NCBI GenBank assembly: GCA_902806575.1
Contig: CADCXD010000002.1
Span: 2,356,001-2,420,000 of the forward strand
Length of the DNA: 64,000 bases
Direction of reading: 5' to 3'
DNA from: Jackrogersella multiformis
Lineage: Eukaryota > Ascomycota > Sordariomycetes > Xylariales > Hypoxylaceae
Positions 44,114 to 54,800 of this stretch are shown here, piece after piece. The notes under the pieces were generated by a model. That model made no database searches, was not told the DNA's origin, and was given only the letters and a program-made list of their open reading frames with translations. How positions within the stretch are numbered: position 1 is the stretch's first letter; each line of letters opens with the position of its first letter. Both the position numbers and the translations under genes were made by a program.

Positions 44114-45081
44114 TTACTCCGCCGGTTTTTCTGCCGGTTTTTCTGCCGGTTCTTCTGCCGGTTTTTCTTGTGGCGAGAAGTCGATCCAGCCTACCGCTCT
44201 ACGCTGTGCCTGGGCAAAATCGCTTTCGTTCTCATTAATGAAGCTTTGGTCGAAGCGGTGGTGTCTGACATTGGAAGTCCAGCGTTGCGCATGGTCCTTA
44301 TCCAGGTCGTCCATCCACCATATGTTAGCTTTGACGAGGGCCTTAGGACCTTCGTCGTCCGTCCTGACGTTATTCTTGTCTCCCGCTTCTAGATGGACAA
44401 GTTCTTTTGGGTCGTCCGTAACGGCCCTCCATATCTTATTACCCTTTCCCAGTCCTCCCAGCACTGCGGCCATGTCGGCTACGGTGTTTGCCTTCTGGTG
44501 GTTCAGCTTCTTGCCGATTTCCTTCTTGGTCAACGGGTTTCCGTCCTCGTCGTAGTTCATCTCGTCGGTCCAGGACAGCTGGTGCAGCGTCTTGCACTCC
44601 CGCAGACGATGGAACACGCTGCGCCCTACGTCGCCGTAGCCCTCGGGGAAATTAATCATGGCCAGGGGCTGCCAGTAGTCTTTTCGGAACTTGGAGGGCT
44701 TGAGTTTCTTGCCATTGAAAGAAATTTGCCTTAACACACTAGTCGCCTGGCGATTGTAAAATTAGCAACTGAAGACGGAAACAGAAACAAAAAAAAAAAA
44801 AAAAAAAAAAAAAAGGAAGAAAAGGAAGAAAATATAGATGAATAAACTAAGCTAATTCTTACCTTCATTACCGGTCGATGCGAATAGGCGGTATGGCCGT
44901 ATAGGATGTGGTGGAATATCCATATCTTCTCGCCGTGGCCTGGAGCGTGCTGGGACTTGTCTAATTCCTTCTGCCTCTTTTCTTCTACCGTATCCGTATG
45001 ATTGAACCGTATACTCGTCCGTGAGATACCTAGCGACAGCCTGATGAACTGGGCTGTAATCGGATTGACCCTTAAGGCCAT
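44114..45081 (-). CDS. MHR1: Mhr1/mL67, mitochondrial recombination and ribosomal protein
   Basis: Two exons on the minus strand, 45081..44863 and 44746..44114, 283 residues. The N-terminal stretch MALRVNPITAQFIRLSLGIS is compatible with a mitochondrial presequence. GHGEKIWIFHHILYGHTAYS, FRKDYWQPLAMINFP and IWRAVTDDPKELV match the Mhr1 family, which acts in mitochondrial DNA recombination and transcription and is a protein of the fungal mitoribosome large subunit (mL67). The acceptor CAG at 44749..44747 is the one that keeps phase (MK-ATSVLRQ); the nearer TAG at 44741 would not. The intron contains a run of about 25 A (T on the coding strand) at 44790-44814. The C-terminus ends in a repeated Pro-Ala-Glu tail (PAEEPAEKPAEKPAE), encoded by a CCGGCAGAA-type tandem repeat. 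Confidence 0.85.
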
Positions 45082-45463
45082 AGTGTGCGGGTTGTGGTGT
45101 TGAGTTCGTATATCGAACTGATGTAGGTATCATGTAGGTATCTACTGATGTAGGTATTCGTTATTGCGACTCAAAATTTCCGCTAGCTGCGACAATCGAT
45201 TGGATTGATAAGATGATTGGATCATTTTACCTATGAGGTACCTTATTCTGTTCATTCTGTGCTCACCCACCGAAGTACTAAAGTACCTTATCTTATCGCA
45301 CACATGAACAGGTTTTGGAAAGCCCCGCGACTTGACCTGCCTGACCTCACATCACCTCACCTGATTGGACGGAGCTAGAGAGTTTCGTCAGGTAGGCTTG
45401 GCAAGTTTTAAGTCAGGCCAACACGGGCCAACACTGCAGCTGCCCCACTACATCATAGTACTA

Positions 45464-45481
45464 GAAGCTTCCCGGAGGTTC
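45464..45481 (+). promoter_or_regulatory. Heat-shock element 1
   Basis: GAAgcTTCccGGAggTTC: four alternating nGAAn units, three perfect and one GGA, the binding site pattern of heat-shock factor. Located about 435 bp before the Hsp104 start codon. Confidence 0.75.
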
Positions 45482-45493
45482 TGTAACCAAGAT

Positions 45494-45511
45494 GAAGTTT
45501 CCTGAACGTCC
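45494..45511 (+). promoter_or_regulatory. Heat-shock element 2
   Basis: GAAgtTTCctGAAcgTCC: three perfect alternating units and a weaker fourth, 12 bp after the first element. Confidence 0.75.
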
Positions 45512-45915
45512 GATGATGTAGCTAGGCGTTACTGGAAGCCTGAAGGAGCTCCCCAGAATGGGCTGGAATAAGTACCTACCTAGCCTAACGCTATGAGCTG
45601 ACTGAGTGCCCCAGACAACTTCTCATCTTGTCATCATCGCATGTTTTCTCTCCACTTCCAGCAAGCAAGATAAATACAAGTTTCACATCTTTTTCTCTTG
45701 AGACAACCTTCTTCACTTGACTTCTACAGAGACAGAATATTATTTCAGTGATACCCCCAAATATTGTGGTGTTAAGCCAACACACACACACACATTAACG
45801 CTTCACTTAGTGAACAACATATTCACGACATTTACGATTTCTTTTTATACCAACAACAAAAGCCAAATACATACATACATCCAACTGAAACCACCAGAAG
45901 ACATCTATTCTCAAG

Positions 45916-48699
45916 ATGACTTCGCGAATGGAATTTACAGACAGGGGCAAGAAGGCCCTAGAGGATGCCATGGTACTGGCTGAGCAATATGCTCACTCCC
46001 AGCTATTACCAATCCACCTCGCAGTCTCTCTTCTGGATCCTCCGCCAGACCCTTCGAAGGACCAGCAGAACGCACCACCAGGAACCACAAACAGCCTCTT
46101 CCGCCAAGTAGTAGAGAGAGCACATGGTGACCCTCAACTCTTCGACAGAGCTCTCAAGAAGACATTGGTCCGTCTGCCAAGCCAAGATCCTCCGCCAGAG
46201 AATGTATCAATGTCGCCTTCCTTCCATAACGTCCTTAGAAAGGCTCAGGAGCTACAAAAGACCCAGAAGGATACATACATAGCAGTTGATCACCTGATAA
46301 ATGCGCTTGCCGAAGATGCAGCCATTGCTAACGCTCTCAAAGAGGCTAACATCCCCAAGGCCAAGCTGGTCCAGGATGCGATCCAAACTATTCGCGGGAC
46401 GAAGAGGGTGGATTCGAAAACTGCCGATACTGAGGAGGAGCACGAGAATCTTTCCAAGTTTACCATCGACATGACTGCAATGGCAAGGGAGGGTAAAATC
46501 GACCCGGTCATCGGCCGAGAGGAGGAGATTAGACGAGTTATCCGAATCCTGTCCCGGCGAACGAAGAACAACCCAGTGCTGATCGGCGAGCCCGGTGTTG
46601 GCAAAACCACCGTCGTCGAAGGCTTAGCTTCGCGGATCGTCAATGCAGACGTGCCCGACAACCTTGCCGCCTGCAAATTGCTCTCCCTTGACGTCGGCGC
46701 TTTAGTTGCCGGTAGCAAGTACCGTGGTGAATTTGAAGAGAGAATGAAGGGCGTCCTGAAGGAGATTTCCGAGTCGAAAGAGATGATTGTCCTATTTGTG
46801 GATGAAATTCACCTTCTGATGGGTGCCGGTTCTTCGGGTGAGGGTGGTATGGACGCCGCCAATCTTCTCAAGCCGATGCTTGCTCGTGGACAATTGCACT
46901 GCATCGGTGCAACCACCCTTGCCGAGTATCGAAAGTACATCGAGAAAGATGCCGCCTTCGAGCGACGATTCCAGCAGGTCATCGTCAAGGAGCCCAGCAT
47001 TCCCGAGACCATCTCCATTCTTCGAGGTCTAAAGGAGAAGTACGAGGTTCACCACGGTGTCAGCATCGCCGACGCTGCTATTGTAGCCGCCGCGAATCTT
47101 GCCGGCCGATACCTCACTTCCCGTCGTCTTCCAGACTCTGCTGTCGATTTGGTTGATGAAGCCGCCGCAGCAGTCAGGGTTGCTCGAGAGTCTCAGCCTG
47201 AGATCATCGACTCTCTAGAACGCAAGTTGCGACAGCTCAAAATCGAAATACATGCTCTATCCCGAGAAAAGGACGATGCTTCCAAAGCTCGGCTCCAGAT
47301 TGCTAAACAGGATGCCGAAAACGTAGAGGAAGAGTTGAGACCGCTCAGAGAAAAATACGAGCGCGAACGAAAGCGCGGCAAGGACATCCAAGAGGCTAAG
47401 ATGAAACTTGACCGATTAAAGGTCAAGATGGAGGATGCGGCTCGGATGGGCGACCACGGTACAGCTGCAGATCTCCAGTACTACGCCATTCCCGAACAAG
47501 AAAATGCAATCAAGGAACTCGAGCGACAGAAGGCCGCTGCCGATGCGGCTCTAAGCCATAACGATACCGGCGGTGCCATGATCACCGACGTTGTCGGGCC
47601 AGACCAAATTAATGAGATCGTCTCCCGTTGGACTGGTATTCCTGTCATGCGATTAAAGACTTCCGAGAAAGAAAAGCTCATCCACATGGAGAGGGCGCTT
47701 GGAAAGATTGTTGTAGGACAGAAGGAAGCAGTTCAGGCAGTCTCCAACTCGATCCGACTGCAGCGATCAGGGCTTAGCAACCCCAATCAGCCACCCAGCT
47801 TCCTGTTCTGTGGTCCGTCAGGAACTGGCAAAACCCTGCTAACTAAAGCCCTAGCGGAGTTCTTATTTGATGACCCGAAGGCGATGATTCGGTTCGACAT
47901 GTCCGAATACCAGGAGCGCCACTCTCTGAGTAGGATGATTGGCGCACCACCGGGATATGTTGGACACGACTCCGGCGGTCAATTAACAGAGGCCCTCCGC
48001 AGGAAGCCATTCTCCATCCTGCTATTTGATGAAGTTGAGAAGGCCGCCAAAGAGATCCTGACCGTCCTCTTGCAGCTCATGGATGACGGTCGTATTACTG
48101 ACGGACAAGGACGTGTCGTCGATGCCAAAAACTGTATAGTCGTGATGACCTCTAACCTTGGTGCGGAGTACCTATCTCGCCCTAGCGGCCGCGACGGCAA
48201 GATCGACGCCACGACTCGGGACCTAGTCATGAACGCGCTGCGCAACTACTTCTTACCCGAGTTCCTCAATCGTATCAACTCCGTCGTCATCTTCAACAGA
48301 CTCACGAGACGGGAAATTCGCAGAATAGTCGACCTACGGCTCGTCGAGATACAGAAGAGACTAAGCGACAACGATCGAAACGTGCGCATCGAGGTTACGG
48401 ACGAAGCCAAGGACTATCTAGGCAGCGCAGGCTACTCACCCGCCTATGGTGCTAGGCCTCTATCCAGGCTCATCGAAAAGGAAGTACTGAACCGCATGGC
48501 GGTGCTAATCCTTCGCGGTGGTATCAAGGATGGCGAAACGGCGAGAGTCGTCATGATCGGCAATAAGATCCAAGTCATAGCTAATCACACCGATAGCGAA
48601 TTGGGTGACGGTGATGATGAGGACATGCTCATTGACGAGGAGGATGCGGTCGAGGATATTGTGCCTGACGACGGCATGGATGAGGATATATACGATTAA
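45916..48699 (+). CDS. HSP104: Hsp104/ClpB-type disaggregase
   Basis: Single exon, 927 residues, the normal length for the fungal cytosolic Hsp104 (Hsp98 in Neurospora). The Clp N-domain covers about 1-160. The first AAA+ ring has Walker A GEPGVGKT (224-231) and Walker B VLFVDEIHLLMG. A coiled-coil middle domain (about 410-540) is rich in Lys/Glu. The second AAA+ ring has Walker A GPSGTGKT (about 632-639) and Walker B ILLFDEVEKA. The C-terminus is acidic and ends DEDIYD. The protein threads aggregated proteins through its pore with Hsp70 help and underlies heat tolerance. Two heat-shock elements upstream fit strong heat induction. The start MTSRMEFTDRGKKALEDA matches the family N-terminus, with no mitochondrial presequence, so this is Hsp104 rather than Hsp78. 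Confidence 0.96.
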   Translation: MTSRMEFTDRGKKALEDAMVLAEQYAHSQLLPIHLAVSLLDPPPDPSKDQQNAPPGTTNSLFRQVVERAHGDPQLFDRALKKTLVRLPSQDPPPENVSMSPSFHNVLRKAQELQKTQKDTYIAVDHLINALAEDAAIANALKEANIPKAKLVQDAIQTIRGTKRVDSKTADTEEEHENLSKFTIDMTAMAREGKIDPVIGREEEIRRVIRILSRRTKNNPVLIGEPGVGKTTVVEGLASRIVNADVPDNLAACKLLSLDVGALVAGSKYRGEFEERMKGVLKEISESKEMIVLFVDEIHLLMGAGSSGEGGMDAANLLKPMLARGQLHCIGATTLAEYRKYIEKDAAFERRFQQVIVKEPSIPETISILRGLKEKYEVHHGVSIADAAIVAAANLAGRYLTSRRLPDSAVDLVDEAAAAVRVARESQPEIIDSLERKLRQLKIEIHALSREKDDASKARLQIAKQDAENVEEELRPLREKYERERKRGKDIQEAKMKLDRLKVKMEDAARMGDHGTAADLQYYAIPEQENAIKELERQKAAADAALSHNDTGGAMITDVVGPDQINEIVSRWTGIPVMRLKTSEKEKLIHMERALGKIVVGQKEAVQAVSNSIRLQRSGLSNPNQPPSFLFCGPSGTGKTLLTKALAEFLFDDPKAMIRFDMSEYQERHSLSRMIGAPPGYVGHDSGGQLTEALRRKPFSILLFDEVEKAAKEILTVLLQLMDDGRITDGQGRVVDAKNCIVVMTSNLGAEYLSRPSGRDGKIDATTRDLVMNALRNYFLPEFLNRINSVVIFNRLTRREIRRIVDLRLVEIQKRLSDNDRNVRIEVTDEAKDYLGSAGYSPAYGARPLSRLIEKEVLNRMAVLILRGGIKDGETARVVMIGNKIQVIANHTDSELGDGDDEDMLIDEEDAVEDIVPDDGMDEDIYD

Positions 48700-49192
48700 G
48701 GAGTTGGATGATCAGAGATGACGAGATTGATAACGAGCAATGAATAATGGGGCATTACAACAAAGCATGTATATGGAGACACGGAATCCATAGGGGATCA
48801 TAATACATACCCTACGATATGGAGATAAAAGTTGTTGCCTTCGACAGAGACAAGGCGTTTTGGCTTGGGCGTTAGGGGTAACGATAGTTAGTTAGCACCA
48901 TTGCGGGGGAAGTAAAAGAAAGAAGCATTAAGCTGAAATTAATACAAATAATTTCAAATGTTGATTTGCCTTGGTTTTCAGGAATAAGTACTTCTGTGAT
49001 TCGGTAAATTTGTTTGTTTTGTCATATTCTATTATATCCATGCTCGATGAATGGTAGGATGTAGTCTAAGTCCGCAAAGCATAACTTCAAGTTGCGGTCT
49101 AGTATTTACGTCCTTGACGCTAGTTCCCGTGTTCGTGGTAGAAATTCCTTTGGAATTAGTGATACCATAGTAACCCCGTGATAATATGAATA
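48700..49192. other. Intergenic region between convergent genes
   Basis: 3' flanks of the Hsp104 and PrpF-family genes. No gene seen. Confidence 0.6.
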
Positions 49193-50605
49193 TTAATAAT
49201 AAACCTGGCCTTTCATAAGAACACGAGCAGTGCGAAGCAGATCAGCCGAGACGATATGACCATTCACAGTCGTCGCTCCGATCTCTACCGTGCCACTGGG
49301 ATGTCCGATAACGACCGGACCACCCCCGTGGCTTTCTCCTCTTACACCGCGAACCTGCGCGGGGAGAGTCCCAGGCATATTCGCCGCGGCGCCTAGACAC
49401 AGAGCCAGAGTCAGGGGCACTGCCTTATGCGCTTGCCCCATCGATAGCGCTAGACATCTGATATCGATATCCGCGGACCCCGATTCCGGGAATAGGAGCA
49501 CGATCTTGGGCACGCTCTCGGTCTCCGGGTCCAGCCCCATCGTCGCCGCGCCAGCCTGGCGGATGGACTCCAGCCTAGCCTTGAGCGCCGGATCCGCCTC
49601 GACGGCTTGGGGGGTGAAAGTAGCCGGGTCGGCGTCGTGGATCCCCAGGTCCGCTATCCGGACAAACACCCCCGGGTTCGACACGTCCACCAGCGAGGCC
49701 GAGATGCGGCTCCCGTCCGGCAGCGCCAGCACGTCGACCGCGTTCCCCGTCGGCAGCGCCTCGCCCGTCTTCGCGCCGGCGGGGTCCAGGAAGCTCAGCG
49801 TGATCCTCGACTGCGTCCCGGGGACCCCGTCCATCGCGTAGTCGCCCTCGGGGCAGTACACGGGCGGCTCGCCGCGGACCCGGAACCGCGAGTGGATGGT
49901 CTTGGAGGTGTTCGTGTTGAACACCCGCACGAGCGCCTCCCGGTAGCCCCCCCTTTCGGCTACGCCCGCACCCACACCTACGTCCCGCACCTTCCCAGCG
50001 CGGTCGGCCACGAGCCCCTCGTCCCAGGCCACGGGCCCCACGGCCGCGGACATGTTGCCGCAGTTGCCGGCGAGGTCGAGCGCGCCGCTCGCGACGCCGA
50101 CCTGCGCGAAGGTGAAGTCGACGTCGGCGCCGCGCCGCGCCGACGCCCGCACGACGCACACCTTGGAGGTCGAGGAGATGCCGCCGCCCATGCCGTCCAG
50201 CTGGCGGCCGTAGCGGTCGGGCGACCCCATGGCCGCCGCGAGCACCGCCGCCCACTGGTCCCGCGCCGGCAGGTGCCGCCGCTGCACCACCAGCCCGTTG
50301 GACGTGCCGCCGCGGACGAACAGCGCGGGAAAGCTGCGGCTCCGGCTTAGCGTGGATGTCGGCCTTGCGCCGCGGGGCGCCGGGGCGCCTGCTGCCAGGT
50401 GCGGGCGAGACGCCGCATCCGGAAGAGAGGATGGTGTTGATGTGGTGGGGGGAATCCCTTGGGTTGATAGCGTAGCCGGGTACGGTCGAGGCAGGTGCTG
50501 TTGTATTAATGTCTGTCGTTTGTTTTCGGGTGATGGTATTCGCACAGTGGTATTCGTTGTTGTATTTACACAGTGATTCCACCCCTCTCCTCCCTCTACC
50601 CACAT
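49193..50605 (-). CDS. PrpF-family isomerase (aconitate/oxalomesaconate isomerase-like)
   Basis: Open frame of 470 codons without introns; the recognisable domain begins at about residue 90 with SFPALFVRGGTSNGLVV, the standard N-terminus of PrpF proteins. The true start may be downstream of the first ATG or preceded by an unseen exon, because the first 85 residues are low-complexity Pro/Thr/Ser sequence. Family marks: MGSPDRYGRQLDGMGGGISSTSKV, AGNCGNMSAAVGP, VFNTNTSK, FLDPAGAKTGEALPTG and ISMGQAHKAVPLT-like SMGQAHKAVPLT. PrpF enzymes move double bonds in tricarboxylates (2-methylaconitate, 4-oxalomesaconate) with a Lys/Cys diaprotic fold. The Cys in AGNCGNM is a likely catalytic residue. The coding region from about 49600 to 50350 is much richer in G+C than its neighbours, leaving open frames on all strands. 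Confidence 0.85.
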   Translation of the reverse strand: MWVEGGEGWNHCVNTTTNTTVRIPSPENKRQTLIQQHLPRPYPATLSTQGIPPTTSTPSSLPDAASRPHLAAGAPAPRGARPTSTLSRSRSFPALFVRGGTSNGLVVQRRHLPARDQWAAVLAAAMGSPDRYGRQLDGMGGGISSTSKVCVVRASARRGADVDFTFAQVGVASGALDLAGNCGNMSAAVGPVAWDEGLVADRAGKVRDVGVGAGVAERGGYREALVRVFNTNTSKTIHSRFRVRGEPPVYCPEGDYAMDGVPGTQSRITLSFLDPAGAKTGEALPTGNAVDVLALPDGSRISASLVDVSNPGVFVRIADLGIHDADPATFTPQAVEADPALKARLESIRQAGAATMGLDPETESVPKIVLLFPESGSADIDIRCLALSMGQAHKAVPLTLALCLGAAANMPGTLPAQVRGVRGESHGGGPVVIGHPSGTVEIGATTVNGHIVSADLLRTARVLMKGQVYY

Positions 50606-50859
50606 ACCGCCCGGCAGAATTATCGTGACTTAGCATCACTTTTACCGCATTAGGAAAGTTGATGAAGATTTGAACTTGACCAATATTATGATAAATGGTA
50701 TCACCCGCTACAAATGAGTTTTGGTATGGTTTTGGTTCGATATAGGTATGTTAGGTAATCTATGAAAGCCGCCCACAGCGCTTGCATTTAACAAGATTTG
50801 AGAATCATAATGAGCGTACCGAATTGCAATAACTAGAGAGCTCATTCGGAGACCTCGAG

Positions 50860-51425
50860 GATTCAAAAATTCACTGGATCCTTCCACATGAAGTTGCGAT
50901 ACGACCCAGGTGAATGGAGTATGCGTGGAATACGAAGGACATCCCACTCCTCGAATAGTATGTCCCCCACGGGCTCAGACGAAGTCGTGCAGGTAAAGAG
51001 GAACTTCAAAGTCGCGCCATGCTTCCTCCATGGGTTTCTAGCAGCGACTGTAATATGTACCTTAGCGCATCCCTCGTCTTCTCTTCCATGAGGATGTCGA
51101 TACCTCGAGCACGAGCACGCAGCCGGTAACTTTTTCACCAGCCTCCTGAACGCTCTACAAACGCCATCGATATCGTCGTCGGCGAGGTCGTTCTGGCAAG
51201 CTTGGAGCTCTTTAGCGCCAAATCCGTTGAATTGATCAACCAGTTGCGATAGTAGCGCTCTGACAAGTCCTTTAGGTCTGCCAAAGATGTCCCGCCGTCT
51301 GTTCCGATGTCGACTACAAAAGAAAGCCAGAGGTATGATGAACACGTCAGAGTTGTTGGGCTGCTTAGAAATCTGTAACACAGATTCCACGGTCTGAGCA
51401 GCGACGTAGGATATCTCGCGGTCAC
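50860..51425 (-). pseudogene. Fragment of a NACHT-like (STAND) NTPase gene
   Basis: Minus-strand open frame of 175 codons plus an overlapping second frame. Readable stretches, LAFFCSRHRNRRRDIFGRPKGLVRALLSQLVDQF, DDDIDGVCRAFRRLVKKLP and LKFLFTCTTSSEPVGDILFEEWDVL, match in order the segments after the P-loop of fungal NACHT-like proteins with a nephrocystin-3-type N-terminal module. The P-loop and the C-terminal repeats are missing, and frame changes occur near 51100-51150 and 51300-51400. It is therefore called a degenerate fragment. Such genes are plentiful and fast-evolving in filamentous fungi and many act in non-self recognition; function here is lost. Resemblance is by eye and moderate. 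Confidence 0.5.
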
Positions 51426-51479
51426 TAGATAGCGCTCAGCCGCCGTCTACAAGCAAAATAGACGAGCTGTTCAATGATA

Positions 51480-51808
51480 TCCACGCCTGTAGCTGGGGTT
51501 GAATCAATTCTGCGGAAAATAGAGCAAGAAGAACAAGAAAAGGACGACCTAACTTATGATCAAAATGTGACATTTATCCTCGTAAATTGACCTTTTGCCG
51601 CTCTGCCCCTTTCCAGGATCAACCATTATGTCTACCTTCATACAAACATAGGTTGGCAACAGCATAATTAGCACAACCTACGACGAGTATCGAGTACGAA
51701 GTTCATTCATTCTGATCCTGTATTAAGCAAGTTTTGAGTATCTAGACTCAGCCGAGTTAGCTCAGCAACACCAAATGCGCCTTTTTTCTAGTTGTACAAA
51801 TAGGCTGC
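51480..51808. other. Short intergenic region
   Basis: 3' flank of the Ctr9 gene and of the NACHT-like fragment. Nothing recognised. Confidence 0.55.
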
Positions 51809-54800
51809 CTAGTCCTCTTCGTCCTCGTCTGCGGCGTCCGCCATGCTGGTATCCGCGGCTTTGCCGTCATCCGCATCGGAGTCTTCGTTCCTCTCGACCT
51901 CTGCGGAACCGCCAGCTTCGCCGTCACCTTCGTCCTCGTCACTATCATCGAGGACCCTATCGCGGCGGGCACTCCTAGTCGATGCGCGGGTCGCAGCAAC
52001 CTCGTCCTCGTCCTCCTCGTCATCCTGACCAGCCGCGTTATCAACTTCCATATGATCCTCGTTGTCAGCCCTCGATGCGTCATCAGCGTCCGAACGGGGC
52101 GAGCGACGCTCGATGGCTTGCTCGGCGCGATCCAGACCATCCTCGTCAGAGCTGTCGACCACGATCTCTGCAGACTTGTATTTGTTTGCCTCTTTCTTAG
52201 ACGCAAGCTTCCGTTTCTTCTTTGGCTGGCGTTCTTCTTCGGACTCGTCCTCGTCCTCGTCAGCCTCGACCTTCTTCTTCCGCGAACGACCCTTTGGCCT
52301 AGCCTCGCTGCTCGACTTAGCCTTGGTCTTCCGCTTCCGCTTTATCTTTGCACCCGTCTCGCTATCCGTAGTCATATCGGCCTCCTGAAGCGTCTTCTCT
52401 TCCTCGGCCCGCTGCTCGGCCAATTCTCTATCACGAGCTGCGATTTCTTCGCGTTCCTTGCGGATCTTCTCCTGCCTCTCGCGCTCCTGATCGAGAACCT
52501 TCTGACGTTCTTCTTCTCGGCGTCTTATTTCGGCTTGCCGCTGCTCCAGAGCTGCCGCCAGCTTCTCCTTGTTCTTTTCTTCATACTCCTTCTGCTTCTC
52601 GATTTGACGCCCAAGCTGCTTGCGCTGTGTATTGCGAGCCATGTTTGCTCGCTGCTCGAGATCAGCCTTGGGGTATGGCGGTTGCGGATGCGTAGCAATC
52701 TCGTCCAAGGCAATGATAGCTGCTTCGAGGCCTTCCGAAGCTTCCTCGAGCTGGGCAAGCGTGCGTTGGGTCTCGGGCACATTCATGATGTGCTGAACTT
52801 GCTGGATCTGAACGAATGCAACATTGAACTTGAAGTGTATTTGATCGGGAGAGACCCTGAGAGCCTACGAGATTTGTTAGCTTAGCATGAGTTGAACCAT
52901 ACACTAGTATTCTTACCTCTCTCGCGAAGAACAGGGCGCTCTTATAAGCATCGAGGTTCCGCTCATGTCTGCCCCTGTTTAGCCATGCCCGGCCGAGACA
53001 TGCTAGGATACCAGGGTCGTCCTGTTTGCCCTCTTTTGACAATGCAATATCGTAGCTCTCGATGGCCTTGGAGAATTGGCGCAATTCTGCATATATGTGC
53101 CCAATATTGGTATACACATTGGGATCCTTGACAGTCTCACGCACCTTGAGGAATATAGGAAGCGCGGCCTTGTAATCTTTCCCATCCTCGACGAGTGCGA
53201 TGGCGATGCCATGAGCGGCGTAGGCGTTCTTCGGATCTAGCTGCAGTGCCTTGTCGAAGAACTCGATGGCACGGGTATATCCGGCCGTTCGCTTTTGCTT
53301 CTCTTGGTCGGTTTCCCGGCGCATCTCGCGGGCAGCCATCATGTACAAATTCCCCATGCCGACGAGTGCGTAACGGTCATGCTTGTCGTGGTGTTGAAGA
53401 GTGTGCTTGTAGTGTCGTAACTCCGGATCCTCGTTGACATTGCCTGACCGTTTTCGAGAACTCACTCGGCCGAGATACCAACCGTATAGGGCACGAACTT
53501 CAAGGTCAGTTGAATTCCCTTGCTGCAGCTGCGCGACGGCATCCGGGCCTTCTTTGTTCGGGCTTTTGCGTAATTTGATATACGCCAGACGAGCCCTTGC
53601 GTCTACGTAGTTGTTGTGACGTAAAAGTAACTTCTCGTACACATCGACCGCTTCGTCTGTGAGGCCCTGGGACTCGTAGCTTCTACCGAGATTGAAGCTG
53701 ATAGTAGTGACTAGAGCATCGGTGTCCGTATCCTCGCCCTTTTCGCCAATTCGCATACACGAGCTCAGGGCGGCTTCGAACATCTGGCTTGCCAGATCAT
53801 GCTTCTCGGCTTGAGAATAGAAACATCCGATGTTGTTCAGTAGCTGAGGAGAGAGGTTCTTACGCAAAGCATTGCGCAGAGCTGACTCGTCTTCGATGCC
53901 GGCCGGGTGTTCCGAAGTTGGAATTTGATCTAATTCAAGCTGTTCGACCTGGAGAAGGCATTCGAGGGCCTTATCTGGGTGGTCATTCTCGTAGAGGCGA
54001 GCGAGGTTCAGCAAGATTGCCGAATCCGGAGATAGATTCTTCTTGGGATCTTTCCAAGCCGTGCGGACGTGTTCCAGGTATTCGATAGATTTCCGCATCT
54101 CTGCGGACTTGTCTTCTTTGGAAGTGGCATACTGATTGGCGAACACTTCTTCGGCGTACAAGGTACCCAGGAGAATCATGGCCTCGTAGTTGCGTTCATT
54201 CTTGCTGGTCGATTGAATGATCTTCTCCAGGCGGAGCTTTGCCTCGCCCAGGTCATTATTCAGGACTGAAAGCTGAGCGACACCGAATTTAGCTGGAAGA
54301 TATCCTCTCTCGAGCCCACCCCTAGCTTCATCCGCGCGACGGTAATAATCGGCGGCTATTTCATAATTCCCATTGAAATGCTCCTTTCGAGCGAGCAGAT
54401 ACCAGCCGTCGCTCGCAATGGCATTTACGTCGGTGAACTGGATGGCTTTGTTGGCGAGCGTGTCAACATAAGCAAGGTTCTTCTTGGACAAGAAATAGCC
54501 TGCGAACGTTGCGCACGTCAACGGCTGGTTTTTGTCGATCTTGAAAGACTTCTGAGTGTAATCGTTCATAGCCTTTTTGTAGAGTCGAATGAACTCGGGG
54601 CTATTCGTAGGAACCCGACTGCTAGCATCTAGATAGTACAACCCAAGAAGGATGTTGGCAGCCTTCGACTCTGGATTGATCTCCAGGCACCGCTCCCAAG
54701 CCTGTTTCGCATCATCCTTATATCTGAGCTGCCAGAAGCAGCATCCGATTCCAATTCGAGGGTCTGGATCTACCAGATCAGGCATCTTTTTCAAGACGCT

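Larger units (their letters stand above)
45082..45915. other. Divergent promoter region, MHR1 and HSP104
   Basis: Shared upstream region of two divergent genes. It holds two heat-shock elements (listed separately), a CACACACACACA tract near 45781 and an A/C-rich leader just before the ATG at 45916. No other gene is seen. Confidence 0.7.

Noticed and set aside
49575..50639. Long second minus-strand frame and plus-strand frames over the PrpF gene
   Set aside because: They are shadows produced by high GC content; only the 49193-50605 frame shows a protein family.
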